A stretch of DNA of 64,000 nucleotides from Pseudomonas lijiangensis (GTDB taxonomy: Bacteria; Pseudomonadota; Gammaproteobacteria; Pseudomonadales; Pseudomonadaceae): contig NZ_CP076668.1 of NCBI RefSeq assembly GCF_018968705.1, positions 1,054,001 through 1,118,000 of the forward strand, written 5' to 3'. This document shows, one piece after another, positions 16,637-24,925 of this stretch (within the stretch, counting starts at the first letter, position 1; each line of letters starts with the position of its first letter). The notes below the pieces were generated by a model. It saw nothing but the letters and a program-made list of their open reading frames with translations. It was not told the origin of the DNA and did not search any database. The translations under genes and the position numbers were made by a program.

Positions 16637-18679
16637 TCACGCCTCCTGTGCGGCCAGCTTGGCTTGTTCACATACCGCACAAATCGGCTTCTTCTGCATC
16701 AGCGCCTGACGCTGTGCCGGGATCAGCAGTTTCCCGGCCTTGTCCGCATCCGCCTGCTTCAACGGCCCCGGCAACAACGGTGCTGCGCCAGTCCCGCTGC
16801 CAGGGCTGCCACCCGCATTGACGTTGACCATCGGCCCGCTCAGGGTTACGCCGCTGGCGTCGATCTTGATGAAGGTGCCGCCGGTCTTGAGGGTCAGTTC
16901 GCTGCCGGCTTCGATCACGAGTTTCATGCCGCTGCTCAGGTGTATTTCCTGCCCGGCCTCAATGAACTGCCCCGTTCCGATCTTGACGTGCTGGTTGGTC
17001 GCGACGGTCAGGTGGTCGTCGGCCCGCGCTTCAACCTTGCGGTCGGCATAGACCGTGTGGTGTTCCTCGGCCTTGAACTCGCTGTAGCTGTTCTGCTCCA
17101 CGGTGTCGTGGCGTTCGTTGCCGACGCGGATCTTCTGGTCGTGCTCGATGTTCTCGTCCCAGTCGCGCTGGGCGTGGAGGTAGATCTGCTCCTGACCTTT
17201 CTTGTCCTCGATGCGCAGTTCGTTGTAACCGCCACCGCCCGGTGAGCTCAGGGTCTTGAAGGTGCTGCGGGTCTTGTTGGCCGGCAGTTCGTAGGGGACG
17301 ACGTTTTCCTTGTGGTACAGGCAGCCGCTGATCAGCGGCTGGTCGGGATCGCCTTCCAGGAAGGTGACCAGCACTTCCATGCCGATGCGCGGGATGGCGA
17401 TGCCGCCGTACTGGGCGCCGGCCCAGGCGGAGGACACGCGCAGCCAGCAACTGGTCTTGTCGTCGGCCTGGCCTTCACGGTCCCAGTGGAACTGGACCTT
17501 GACCCGGCCGTACTGGTCGCAATGGATCTCTTCACCCTTGGGCCCGGTGACCACGGCGCTCTGGCTGCCAAGGATGCGCGGTTTGGGGTGCAGCAGCGGC
17601 GGGCGGTTCGGCACGTCCCAGGGCGTGGCCTTGAAGCGGTTGCGATAGCCCTGGTGGAAGTCGTCCTTGAGGGCTGTGGTGTCGCTGGTCACCGACTCTT
17701 CCAGCACTTGCGGCTGTTTGCCCTCGTGGACGATTTCGGTCAGCAGCCACAGGTCGTTCCATTTGGCCTTGGGGTGTTGGGTCAGGGCCAGGAAATGGCC
17801 GCTGACCAGCAACGGTTGATCACTTTTGCCTTCGGCCAGCTGGTAGTCGCTGCGATGACGCTCAAGGGCGCGCTTGGCCAGGTGCTTGCCGCGCTCGCGG
17901 TCCACGAAACGACCCGGGTAGTCGTAATCCTCGAGGTCGGGCAGGGCGTCGCCCCGGTTTTCGCTTTCCAGCGTCAGGCGGGGTTTCTCGAAGTCGTAAT
18001 CGCGACGGGTGGTACGGCTGGTGCGGGTTTCCAGGCGCAGGTCGAAGCGCTTGATGACCGGGTCGTTGGCGACCAGGCCGGAATCTTGCTGATAGGCCAC
18101 GGGGGCGAGTTTCGGGAACACCGTCTGGTCATCGCCGAACACCAGCTTGTGGGCCGTGCTGCTGTGCTGGAAGTGGTAGTGAATCCCTTCTTCCTCGCAC
18201 AGGCGCTGGATGAAGTGCAGGTCCGATTCATCGTACTGAACGCAGTAGACGCGCTCGGGATAAACCGACCCGACCTTGAATTCGTAGGCGTTGCTCTGGA
18301 TGCCATGCTCTTCGAGGACCTGGCCGATGATTTTCGGCACGCTGAGGTTCTGGAAGATGCGCTGGTTGATGCGGTGGGCCAGGTAGGACAGTTGCGGGCG
18401 AATGGTCACCGAGTAACGGGTCAGTCGCTTGCCGGAATCACCCTGGGCGGCACGATGGATCTGGCCGTGAATGCCGCTGCCGTCCGGCGAAAGCTGCAGG
18501 AAGGCGGGCTTGTGCAACAGGGTTTCAAGGTCCAGGGACGGCTGCTCGCTGACCAGTTCCACGTCGAACACGAACGGCTGGCTGATGGCTTCCCGTCCGT
18601 TGAGGGCCAGGACTTGCAGGTCGCTGTTTAAACCTTCGATGGTCAGGCTGAAGTGGGTCTGATTGGCCGGCGCGAACAT
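16637..18679 (-). CDS. vgrG: T6SS spike protein VgrG (TssI)
   Basis: A 680-residue VgrG. The gp27-like base covers about residues 1-370 (FSLTIEGLNSDLQVLALNGRE ... VQYDESDLHFIQRLCEEEGI), the gp5 OB-fold about 375-470 (DQYGRVKVQFHWDREGQ, SCWLRVSSAWAGAQYG, AIPRIGMEVLVTFLEGDPD), and the triple-stranded beta-helix region extends to about 620. No extra effector domain follows; the tail is short and ends with a CAVC pair of cysteines. The protein forms the puncturing tip of the T6SS tube. No structural T6SS genes lie nearby, so this is an orphan vgrG depending on an apparatus elsewhere. Confidence 0.95.
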   Translation of the reverse strand: MFAPANQTHFSLTIEGLNSDLQVLALNGREAISQPFVFDVELVSEQPSLDLETLLHKPAFLQLSPDGSGIHGQIHRAAQGDSGKRLTRYSVTIRPQLSYLAHRINQRIFQNLSVPKIIGQVLEEHGIQSNAYEFKVGSVYPERVYCVQYDESDLHFIQRLCEEEGIHYHFQHSSTAHKLVFGDDQTVFPKLAPVAYQQDSGLVANDPVIKRFDLRLETRTSRTTRRDYDFEKPRLTLESENRGDALPDLEDYDYPGRFVDRERGKHLAKRALERHRSDYQLAEGKSDQPLLVSGHFLALTQHPKAKWNDLWLLTEIVHEGKQPQVLEESVTSDTTALKDDFHQGYRNRFKATPWDVPNRPPLLHPKPRILGSQSAVVTGPKGEEIHCDQYGRVKVQFHWDREGQADDKTSCWLRVSSAWAGAQYGGIAIPRIGMEVLVTFLEGDPDQPLISGCLYHKENVVPYELPANKTRSTFKTLSSPGGGGYNELRIEDKKGQEQIYLHAQRDWDENIEHDQKIRVGNERHDTVEQNSYSEFKAEEHHTVYADRKVEARADDHLTVATNQHVKIGTGQFIEAGQEIHLSSGMKLVIEAGSELTLKTGGTFIKIDASGVTLSGPMVNVNAGGSPGSGTGAAPLLPGPLKQADADKAGKLLIPAQRQALMQKKPICAVCEQAKLAAQEA

Positions 18680-18757
18680 CCCTTGTTCCTCGATTCTGAA
18701 AGGGCGTAAACAACATCGACCAGCAGAAGCTGGCCGATGCTTGAAACCTCAGCCGTA

Positions 18758-19273
18758 TCAGGCCACAGGCGAACGCCAGTCATCGGAGCCCGAAGTGCCG
18801 GACACTTCGTGGGTCCAGGTGATTTTGCGGTAGGTCATTTCGATGTCTTCCAGGTGCGTGAAATGCGCGTTCGCAGGGTCCTGGCAGTTGTGCATGTAGT
18901 CCTTGGAGCTGACGAGGATCGCGTCTTCCAGAACGGTGGTGTAGTAGTGCTCTTGAGTGCCTTGAGCCGAGGTGCGGAACCATTTGATTTCGACTTTGCT
19001 CAGGCGCTCGCCGGAAGTCAGGGCCGCTTGCAGCAGAGGCGAGGACTTGTCGAACACTTTGGTGATTTTCACCGGCTTGTGAACGCGCTGGCCGGTTGGC
19101 TGGCCGGACTGTGGGTCACGCGGGATGATCACGTCGTGATGGAAGGCTTGCACCATCACTTCGTCTTCGTGGCCTTCCTGGAAGGTGTTGCCCACGGAGT
19201 CGGCGGTGAAGGCGCCGGCAGTGATCAGGCCTTGTTTTTCGCCGGTGATGGACATGTACGCGGGTGTAGCCAT
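18758..19273 (-). CDS. hcp: T6SS inner-tube protein Hcp (TssD)
   Basis: A 171-residue Hcp starting MATPAYMSITGEKQGLITAG, with the family motifs EVMVQAFHHDVIIPRD, GQRVHKPVKITKVFDKSSPLL and VEIKWFRTS. Hcp hexamers stack into the secreted tube. A strong AAGGAGAG site lies 7 bases before the ATG. First gene of the island, 78 bases upstream of vgrG; the promoter elements at 19342-19564 are positioned to drive the whole cluster. Confidence 0.95.
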   Translation of the reverse strand: MATPAYMSITGEKQGLITAGAFTADSVGNTFQEGHEDEVMVQAFHHDVIIPRDPQSGQPTGQRVHKPVKITKVFDKSSPLLQAALTSGERLSKVEIKWFRTSAQGTQEHYYTTVLEDAILVSSKDYMHNCQDPANAHFTHLEDIEMTYRKITWTHEVSGTSGSDDWRSPVA

Positions 19274-19341
19274 GGATGCTCTCCTTGCTGAAACTGTGAG
19301 GGTCCCGGGAGGCGAATTTGCCTGGTGGGTGGCAAATACTG

Positions 19342-19357
19342 ATCAAGCTTTGTGCCA
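19342..19357 (-). promoter_or_regulatory. Candidate sigma-54 promoter of the hcp-vgrG-effector operon
   Basis: On the minus strand the sequence TGGCACAAAGCTTGAT matches the sigma-54 -24/-12 pattern TGGCAC-N5-TTGCW with one mismatch in the -12 box (TTGA for TTGC). It ends about 70 bases before the hcp ATG, which would leave a leader of some 60 bases. The three palindromes further upstream lie at enhancer distance. Sigma-54 control of hcp genes is established in other bacteria; use here is inferred. Confidence 0.5.
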
Positions 19358-19442
19358 GTCCGAAAAATAGCTATATAAATCAATGGTATGTGTGATTTAT
19401 TCGCGGCGTCTTGAGCTTTTCGGGAGGAAAACCCGTTGAAAG

Positions 19443-19460
19443 TGCGCAAGAAGTTGCGCA
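19443..19460. promoter_or_regulatory. Palindromic operator 1 (TGCGCAA-N4-TTGCGCA)
   Basis: TGCGCAAGAAGTTGCGCA, perfect 7-base arms around GAAG. Centre about 106 bases upstream of the candidate hcp -12 box. Same arms as the other two sites, opposite spacer orientation. Confidence 0.75.
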
Positions 19461-19464
19461 CCAC

Positions 19465-19482
19465 TGCGCAACTTCTTGCGCA
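19465..19482. promoter_or_regulatory. Palindromic operator 2 (TGCGCAA-N4-TTGCGCA)
   Basis: TGCGCAACTTCTTGCGCA, perfect 7-base arms around CTTC. Centre-to-centre distance to operator 1 is 22 bases, about two helical turns, fitting side-by-side binding of a dimeric regulator. Confidence 0.75.
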
Positions 19483-19546
19483 CTCGTCTACAGGCTTCTA
19501 AACACAAGCCTTGTAGAGAACTGTCCACAGGTTACTCACAAAAAAT

Positions 19547-19564
19547 TGCGCAACTTCTTGCGCA
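19547..19564. promoter_or_regulatory. Palindromic operator 3 (TGCGCAA-N4-TTGCGCA)
   Basis: TGCGCAACTTCTTGCGCA, identical to operator 2 over all 18 bases and 82 bases further from hcp. Three exact copies of an 18-base palindrome within 125 bases is far beyond chance. Confidence 0.75.
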
Positions 19565-19700
19565 TAATAGCGATGTGATGTCATTCGGGTAGGAAGCGCC
19601 TCAAGAGTGGTTTTTTGGAGAGCTTCATGAGGCGAGGAGCGGTTCACAGGCCACAATCCGTCGCAGTCAAGGCTCAAGGTCTGCGAGTCAACGGGGGGAA

Positions 19701-19789
19701 GTGGGAGGCAGCTTGCTGGCGACTTCAGCGTACAGACGCAGAATATCTGTCGGTTTTCAGGCCTTTTTCGCCAGCAAGCTGCCTCCCAC
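19701..19789. repeat. REP-type inverted repeat between hcp promoter region and chemoreceptor gene
   Basis: Two perfect 22-base inverted arms at 19701-19722 (GTGGGAGGCAGCTTGCTGGC and 2 more) and 19768-19789, separated by 45 bases. It lies just beyond the stop of the leftward chemoreceptor gene at 19821 and may protect or end that transcript. Confidence 0.8.
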
Positions 19790-19820
19790 AAGTTTTGCTC
19801 ATGCCTTGACTGATCGGTTA

Positions 19821-21776
19821 TCAAACCACCTTGAAGCGGTTGACCAACCCTTGTTGAAGCTCGGCCAGACGTGCCAGTTCGCGGCTGGTATGAGCCGTTT
19901 GTTCGGCGCCTGCGCTGACTTGAACGACGAGTGTGTTGATGTCGTTGACGTTGCGGTGGATTTCTTCGGCCACCAGGCTCTGTTCTTCGGCAGCCGAGGC
20001 GACCTGAATGTTGCGGTCGCTGATGCTCGCGATGCCGTTGGCGATTTCCTCCAGCAAGTCGCCTGCACGTACCACGTTGCTTGCGCCTTCCTGAGCCTTG
20101 TTCAGGGTTTCCTTCATGGATTGTGCTGCGCTGTCGGAGCCGGCTTGCAGGTTTGCGATCATGCTCTGGATGCTGACGGTGGAGTCCTGGGTTTTCTTGG
20201 CCAGTTGGCGTACCTCGTCTGCCACGACGGCGAAGCCACGGCCCTGTTCACCAGCCCGTGCGGCTTCGATGGCAGCGTTGAGTGCCAGCAGGTTGGTCTG
20301 CTCGGCGACACCACGGATCACGTCCAGCACGGAGGAAATGGAATCGCTCTCGCCCTTGAGGTTATCGATGATCTGCGAGGTCTGTTCTGCCTGCACCGAA
20401 AGGTCCTTGATCAGGCGAATGGTGTTGTCGATCTCGGTCTTGCCTTGGACGGTGCTGGTGTTGACGCGCTGTGACATCTCGGCGGCGTCGGTGGTGCTGC
20501 GAGCGACATCCTTTACCGTGGCACTCATCTCGCTGATGGCCGTGGCGACCTGATCGGTGCCCAGACGTTGCTGGGCTACGTTCTGGCTGGTCTGGACCGC
20601 AACCGCCGAGGACTCATCGGCTCCCAGGGCGACTTTAGTGGTCGCACTGCCGATCTCCCGGATCACTTCGCTGATCTGCTGCGCCATGTTGTCGAGGTTG
20701 CGCGAGATTTCACCGAACTCATCCGTGCCGGTGTATCGGGTTCTGACAGTCAGATCCCTTGTCGACAGGGCGATCAGGGTACGGTTGACATCGCTGACCG
20801 CAAATTTGATGTTGCGGATGATCAACTGTGACAGGCAAAGCACTGCGATCAGCATCACAATCACGGTCGCGATGGCGATGTACAGGCTGCTCTGTGCACT
20901 TGCGCGGGCATGGGTTGCCAGGTCCAGTACGGCCTGACTCAGTTCTTCCTCGACAGCACCCATCTGATCGATACGGTTGGTCGACAGGTTGAACCAGTCT
21001 TCAGGCTTGATATTGAGCGGGTCACCCAGTGGCGTGTCGAAGGCCAGACGCTGCAGACGGGCCACTTCGAGCGAACCGGGTTGCTGAAGGACGTTGTCCA
21101 TCTTGGTTTTGAAGATCTGCGGTGCCCAGCGCTGGAAAGCTTCGAAGTAACCGCTGAACTCACCCAGGTTGCGGCTGAAGCGCGACAACAGGCTCGCATC
21201 GAAACGATTCTGGTTGAAGGCCAGACCGAGCAGCACGCGCTCGCGACCGGCACGCTCTTTCATCGCCACGAACTGGTTGAGCGAGCTCAGCGCCCGAAGG
21301 ATTGCGGGCTCATCGACACTGGCTTCCAGCGAATAGGTGAAGTCGACCAGGTTTTTGATGATATCTGTGAAGCGCGCACCCGACTCAGTGCTGTTGAGTC
21401 CCATCGCATCTACCTTCTGACGCAAGGGGCCCAGCTCGTCTATGGTCTGCAATACCTTGTCCAGGCCGCTCTGGCGAGGCAGAGCCTTTATCACTGCGGC
21501 TGCCTTGTCGGTGTCTGCACGGAAACTCTTGAGCTTGTCCTGCATGGACTTGCCGCCGCTGCCCAGGAATACCCCGCTTGCACCTCGTTCGCGCTGGAGG
21601 GTCGTGACCAGGTTGCTCAGTTTTTGTGCAGTGCTGCTGGCCGAAACGGTGCGGCTCATGGCATCCAGAGACTGGATCTTGTCGGCAATGTAGATACCGG
21701 AGAAGGCCAGAAGCCCAAGAAGGGGAAACATCAGAATGAGCAGTAACTTCATACTCAAAGGAGCATTTTTAAGCAT
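19821..21776 (-). CDS. Methyl-accepting chemotaxis protein with NIT sensor domain
   Basis: A 651-residue chemoreceptor. Membrane helix 1 at about 10-30, a large periplasmic nitrate/nitrite-sensing (NIT) domain at about 45-290 with the hallmark [14 protein letters not shown], membrane helix 2 at about 298-320, HAMP to about 375, and the signalling coiled coil with the conserved hairpin tip [20 protein letters not shown] near residue 495. NIT receptors are often linked to nitrate or nitrite, but the ligand here is unknown. The ATG at 21776 ([10 protein letters not shown]) follows an AAGAGG site; the in-frame extension to 21851 is unlikely. Monocistronic. Confidence 0.9.
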   Translation of the reverse strand: MLKNAPLSMKLLLILMFPLLGLLAFSGIYIADKIQSLDAMSRTVSASSTAQKLSNLVTTLQRERGASGVFLGSGGKSMQDKLKSFRADTDKAAAVIKALPRQSGLDKVLQTIDELGPLRQKVDAMGLNSTESGARFTDIIKNLVDFTYSLEASVDEPAILRALSSLNQFVAMKERAGRERVLLGLAFNQNRFDASLLSRFSRNLGEFSGYFEAFQRWAPQIFKTKMDNVLQQPGSLEVARLQRLAFDTPLGDPLNIKPEDWFNLSTNRIDQMGAVEEELSQAVLDLATHARASAQSSLYIAIATVIVMLIAVLCLSQLIIRNIKFAVSDVNRTLIALSTRDLTVRTRYTGTDEFGEISRNLDNMAQQISEVIREIGSATTKVALGADESSAVAVQTSQNVAQQRLGTDQVATAISEMSATVKDVARSTTDAAEMSQRVNTSTVQGKTEIDNTIRLIKDLSVQAEQTSQIIDNLKGESDSISSVLDVIRGVAEQTNLLALNAAIEAARAGEQGRGFAVVADEVRQLAKKTQDSTVSIQSMIANLQAGSDSAAQSMKETLNKAQEGASNVVRAGDLLEEIANGIASISDRNIQVASAAEEQSLVAEEIHRNVNDINTLVVQVSAGAEQTAHTSRELARLAELQQGLVNRFKVV

Positions 21777-22024
21777 TGCAGACCTCTTTTCTTGCAGACT
21801 GACCGTAAACGGATGTGTGTTGCTATCGCTCCTTGCTGTAAGGAGTTGCATAGATGATCGAATATCAGCCTGCCATAGCGGTCTTGCCTCCGTTTGTTTG
21901 AGTGTATCGGCAGCTCAACGGTAAGCTTTATGTGGTGCGCTCGATTTTGGGGCGCAAGCAAGCGTATTGAATGGCTCTTGGCTGCTTTTTGGTGCGAATT
22001 TTAGATGGCTGCCTGGATGACCAA

Positions 22025-22044
22025 AGCCCCTCATATGAGGGGCT
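22025..22044 (-). terminator. Stem-loop after the SDR gene
   Basis: AGCCCCTCATATGAGGGGCT is a perfect 20-base palindrome lying 38 bases after the SDR stop codon. The following minus-strand bases (TTTGG) give only a weak T tract, so it is a probable but not certain terminator. Confidence 0.55.
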
Positions 22045-22081
22045 ATCGAGTTTCAGCGCGGCAGAAAGGGGCGGGAGGTGA

Positions 22082-22906
22082 TTACAAGGTCGTGTTGAGG
22101 CCGAAGCGTTTTTTCAATCCGCCTTCCAGCAGCCCCTTGGGCAACAGCCATGACATCAGCGGCAAGACCCGCGAGCCATTGCCCAGACGCAGCAGGCGTG
22201 GCGGGTTTGCCTGCTGGATGGCCTTGAGCAGTTCCCGGGCGAAGTCGGTGGCGGGAGTCGGGTTGTCCTGGGAGGCTTTGGCTCTGGAGCGAATGCCTTC
22301 GCGTATGGGCCACCAGGGGGATTGTTCGCTGATCAGTTGTTCTGCTTCATGGGTGGCGTTTTTTGCGAAGCTCGAGGCGATGGCGCCGGGCTGTACTTCC
22401 ATGACCTGAATCGAGAACGGTGCCAGTTCCAGGCGCAATGCATCGCTCAATGCATGCACAGCCGCCTTGGAGGCGCAGTAGGCTCCGGCAAAGGGAGTGA
22501 CCAGCACGCCCGAGACGCTGCCGATATTCACCACCAGCCCTTTGCTGCGCCGCAAGGCCGGAAACAAGGCCCGGGTGACGCCCACCACGGAAAACACATT
22601 GGTCTCGAACTGACGCTGCATGGCCTCTACGCCACCATCGAGCAGCGGCCCCATCGCGCCATAGCCTGCGTTGTTGATCAGCACGTCCACGCCGACGCCT
22701 TGCCGTTCAAGTTCACTGGCCAGGTGTTCCAGGGCGGTGCTGTCATTGACGTCCAGTTGGATGGCGCTGAAACCGGCAGCATTGAGGCCTGCGACGTCTT
22801 CAGCCTTGCGTGCCGTGGCCCAGACGTCATAACCCGCGTTTTTGAATGCGTCCGCCAGAGCCCGGCCAATGCCGCTCGAGCAGCCGGTGATAAGTGCTGT
22901 AGGCAT
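22082..22906 (-). CDS. Short-chain dehydrogenase/reductase
   Basis: A 274-residue classical SDR with the cofactor motif TGCSSGIG (residues 7-14), NNAG, the catalytic Ser in NIGSVSG and the YCASK Tyr-Lys pair. An NAD(P)-dependent oxidoreductase acting on an unknown substrate. The ATG at 22906 follows AAGGAAAA and lies 10 bases after the stop of the upstream small membrane protein, so the two form an operon. Longer in-frame starts lie inside that upstream gene and are rejected. Confidence 0.88.
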   Translation of the reverse strand: MPTALITGCSSGIGRALADAFKNAGYDVWATARKAEDVAGLNAAGFSAIQLDVNDSTALEHLASELERQGVGVDVLINNAGYGAMGPLLDGGVEAMQRQFETNVFSVVGVTRALFPALRRSKGLVVNIGSVSGVLVTPFAGAYCASKAAVHALSDALRLELAPFSIQVMEVQPGAIASSFAKNATHEAEQLISEQSPWWPIREGIRSRAKASQDNPTPATDFARELLKAIQQANPPRLLRLGNGSRVLPLMSWLLPKGLLEGGLKKRFGLNTTL

Positions 22907-22916
22907 GTGGTTTTCC

Positions 22917-23390
22917 TTAATCCGAGAAGCTGCCTTGAAGGTGTTCGGGACGAAACTCCAGGCTTTGTGGGCGATAGCCCGGCCGCAAGGGAGGTAACGG
23001 CAGGCAATCCTGCCACTGACTGCCTGGCTGCAATGCACCGGGACCGCTGTAATGCGGTGCAGTGTAGGCGTCTTCAGCCAGGTTCACGGTGTCGCCGGGC
23101 GCATAGGCCGCTACACGCCAGCGCAGTTCGCGCAGGGGAACCTTGTTGGTATTGTCGATGAGCACCAGCAAGGGCTTGCCTGCCGGGCATTGTTGCGGCG
23201 CGTAATCCAGGCGTAAGCCCAGGCGTTCCAGTTGACGTGCTTCGCGGTTGTCCTGCCATATCACGACGGCGGCCACGATTCCAAGGCCGACAGCAGCCAC
23301 CAGCGACACAGGCAAGGCTTTTGCCGGATAGCGCAGCAGCAGGATGAGCCAGGTCAGGATAAGCACAATACCGATCAGCATGATGCGCAT
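22917..23390 (-). CDS. Conserved small membrane protein of unknown function
   Basis: A 157-residue protein with two N-terminal hydrophobic helices (about 3-19 and 26-46) and a soluble domain of about 110 residues containing the pattern LRLDYAPQQCPAGKPLLVL and a second Cys (DCLPLPPLRPGYRP), giving two cysteines that could pair in the periplasm. No function is recognised. It heads a two-gene operon with the SDR gene. Confidence 0.7.
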   Translation of the reverse strand: MRIMLIGIVLILTWLILLLRYPAKALPVSLVAAVGLGIVAAVVIWQDNREARQLERLGLRLDYAPQQCPAGKPLLVLIDNTNKVPLRELRWRVAAYAPGDTVNLAEDAYTAPHYSGPGALQPGSQWQDCLPLPPLRPGYRPQSLEFRPEHLQGSFSD

Positions 23391-23492
23391 CTCGTCAGCA
23401 TGGAAGCTGGCATCCTACCGAAAGGCAGGTGGGCTTTACCAATGGCAGAGATAAATGACGAGATATTCCGTCTGACTCTTCATGCCGAAGCT

Positions 23493-23939
23493 CTAGACAA
23501 TGCTGTACTCAATGGACTCTTTGCCTGCCACCCAGATATCAGGCGTTATGCTGAGAAAAACCTGAATCCTTGCCTTGTCACCTGGTTTGAACGCCTTGCG
23601 GATTTCGCTTTGTTTCACGACATCGATCGAATCTTTGCCTTGTTCAAGTTGCAGGCGAGTCGAGATGATGCTGCCACTGTTATCAGGAGTGGAAAATGTC
23701 ATCAAGACTTCATGGAATGCCCCGTCCTCGAAACCCGGTAATACAAGCGTGAATCCTTTGTTGGCAAGGAGGGCGCTCAGTTCCGCGCGCTCGTTTGCTT
23801 CACGTATGTAGGGCTGTGTTACAGATTCGGAGACGGTCCCGTCACTCAGCGGTATCTTGAACTCTGTGATTTCAGATGGATTATCGGGGGTGTTGATCTC
23901 TACCGTTACGCCAGTAACGTCTATGCCTTCGCTGCTCAT
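23493..23939 (-). CDS. Hypothetical protein, paralogue of the gene at 24178
   Basis: A 148-residue soluble protein without signal peptide or membrane segment. It shares with the next gene upstream the pattern PYIREANERAEL ... NKGFTLVLPGFEDGAFHEVLMTFST ... FKPGDKARIQVFL ... DIWV, so both belong to one beta-rich family that I do not recognise. The pair sits upstream of and opposite to the first TccC gene. Composition is AT-richer than the flanking SDR operon. Confidence 0.6.
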   Translation of the reverse strand: MSSEGIDVTGVTVEINTPDNPSEITEFKIPLSDGTVSESVTQPYIREANERAELSALLANKGFTLVLPGFEDGAFHEVLMTFSTPDNSGSIISTRLQLEQGKDSIDVVKQSEIRKAFKPGDKARIQVFLSITPDIWVAGKESIEYSIV

Positions 23940-24177
23940 TTTGATTGCCCTGAAAGATATAACTGTATGGGTTGGTTATATCTATTGGTAATGACTTGCT
24001 GTCTTATTGCTACTCTTGTGCCAAGAGGCTTTGTCAAGTGTAGGAACTTTCAGTCAAGCATATTTAACGAGGCTTATGGCAGGGGGTGACGGACGGGGGG
24101 AGATGTAAGCTGTGAGCTACAAGCTACAAGCCTGCAATTGGTTTGAGTCTTATAGCTTGCCGCTTTCTTACCTGACT

Positions 24178-24579
24178 TTAGACGATTTTGTAATCGGGGG
24201 ACTCTTTAAGCACCCAGATATCACCGTAGACCCTGAGGAAAACCCGGATCTTTGCTGTCTCTCCGGGCTTGAATCTTCCGACGATCTGTTCTTCTGTCAC
24301 AGTATCAATCGAGGCTTGTCCCGATATGAATGGGATCAGGCTTGCGTTGGTTATGGAGCTATAGTCCAGGGTGGAGAACGTGATGAAAAGTTCATCGAAA
24401 GTCTCATCCTTGAAGGCAGGAAGTACCAGAGTGAACCCTCTGTTGGCAATACCTGCATCCAGCTCCAAGGTCTCGCCTGCTTCGCGTATATGAGGCATAG
24501 GTACAGCCTCGGATGGCTTGGCGTTACTCAGATTTATTTGCAGAGATATGGTTTCTGTTTTGCTTGCGGTAGTATTCAT
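24178..24579 (-). CDS. Hypothetical protein, paralogue of the gene at 23493
   Basis: A 133-residue protein with the same layout as its neighbour: PHIREAGETLEL ... NRGFTLVLPAFKDETFDELFITFST ... FKPGETAKIRVFL ... GDIWVLKESPDYKIV. Identity is moderate and spread along the length, so the duplication is old. The family is not recognised; its place beside RHS/TccC genes suggests an accessory role but this is only context. The two genes are on the same strand, 238 bases apart. Confidence 0.6.
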   Translation of the reverse strand: MNTTASKTETISLQINLSNAKPSEAVPMPHIREAGETLELDAGIANRGFTLVLPAFKDETFDELFITFSTLDYSSITNASLIPFISGQASIDTVTEEQIVGRFKPGETAKIRVFLRVYGDIWVLKESPDYKIV

Positions 24580-24925
24580 TTTAATATCATTTTTAATTGA
24601 TTTTATAAAAAGTTTATGGTGTGTTTGTTTTTAATTGATATCTATGTGGCGGGTTTCCTTATATTTCTAAATCTTCGAGCAAGGTTAAGAGTCTCTGGGT
24701 AGGTATGTCTATTTTTGTTTGTGACAGAAAACGACAGTTGAGCTTATATGTGATTAATAGTTTCAGGGTGTTGGTGTTTGTTTTGCGAGAAGTTGCAGGT
24801 TGCAAGCTGCAAACTGCTGAGGCTTATAGTTTTAAGCTTGTAACTGCCGCCACCTATCCGAGTCTTTGCACCGGCCAGCAGGTGTTGAGCTAGCCTTCAA
24901 GCAGGTGCTCGCAGAGGTTCATGCC
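24580..24925. other. AT-rich intergenic stretch before the first TccC gene
   Basis: About 350 bases, visibly AT-rich, between two divergent genes. It contains a copy of the dispersed GCAAGCTGCAAAC-type repeat near 24793. The last 60 bases (from CAGGTGTTGAGCTAGC) resemble the leader of the second TccC gene (CAGGTGCTGAACTAAGC near 28656), so the duplicated unit begins before the ATG. No further gene is supported. Confidence 0.5.

Noticed and set aside
17312..18631. A 439-codon open frame opposite vgrG on the plus strand
   Set aside because: It mirrors the GC-rich codon pattern of vgrG in the opposite frame, has no ribosome-binding site or recognisable domain, and vgrG itself is certain.
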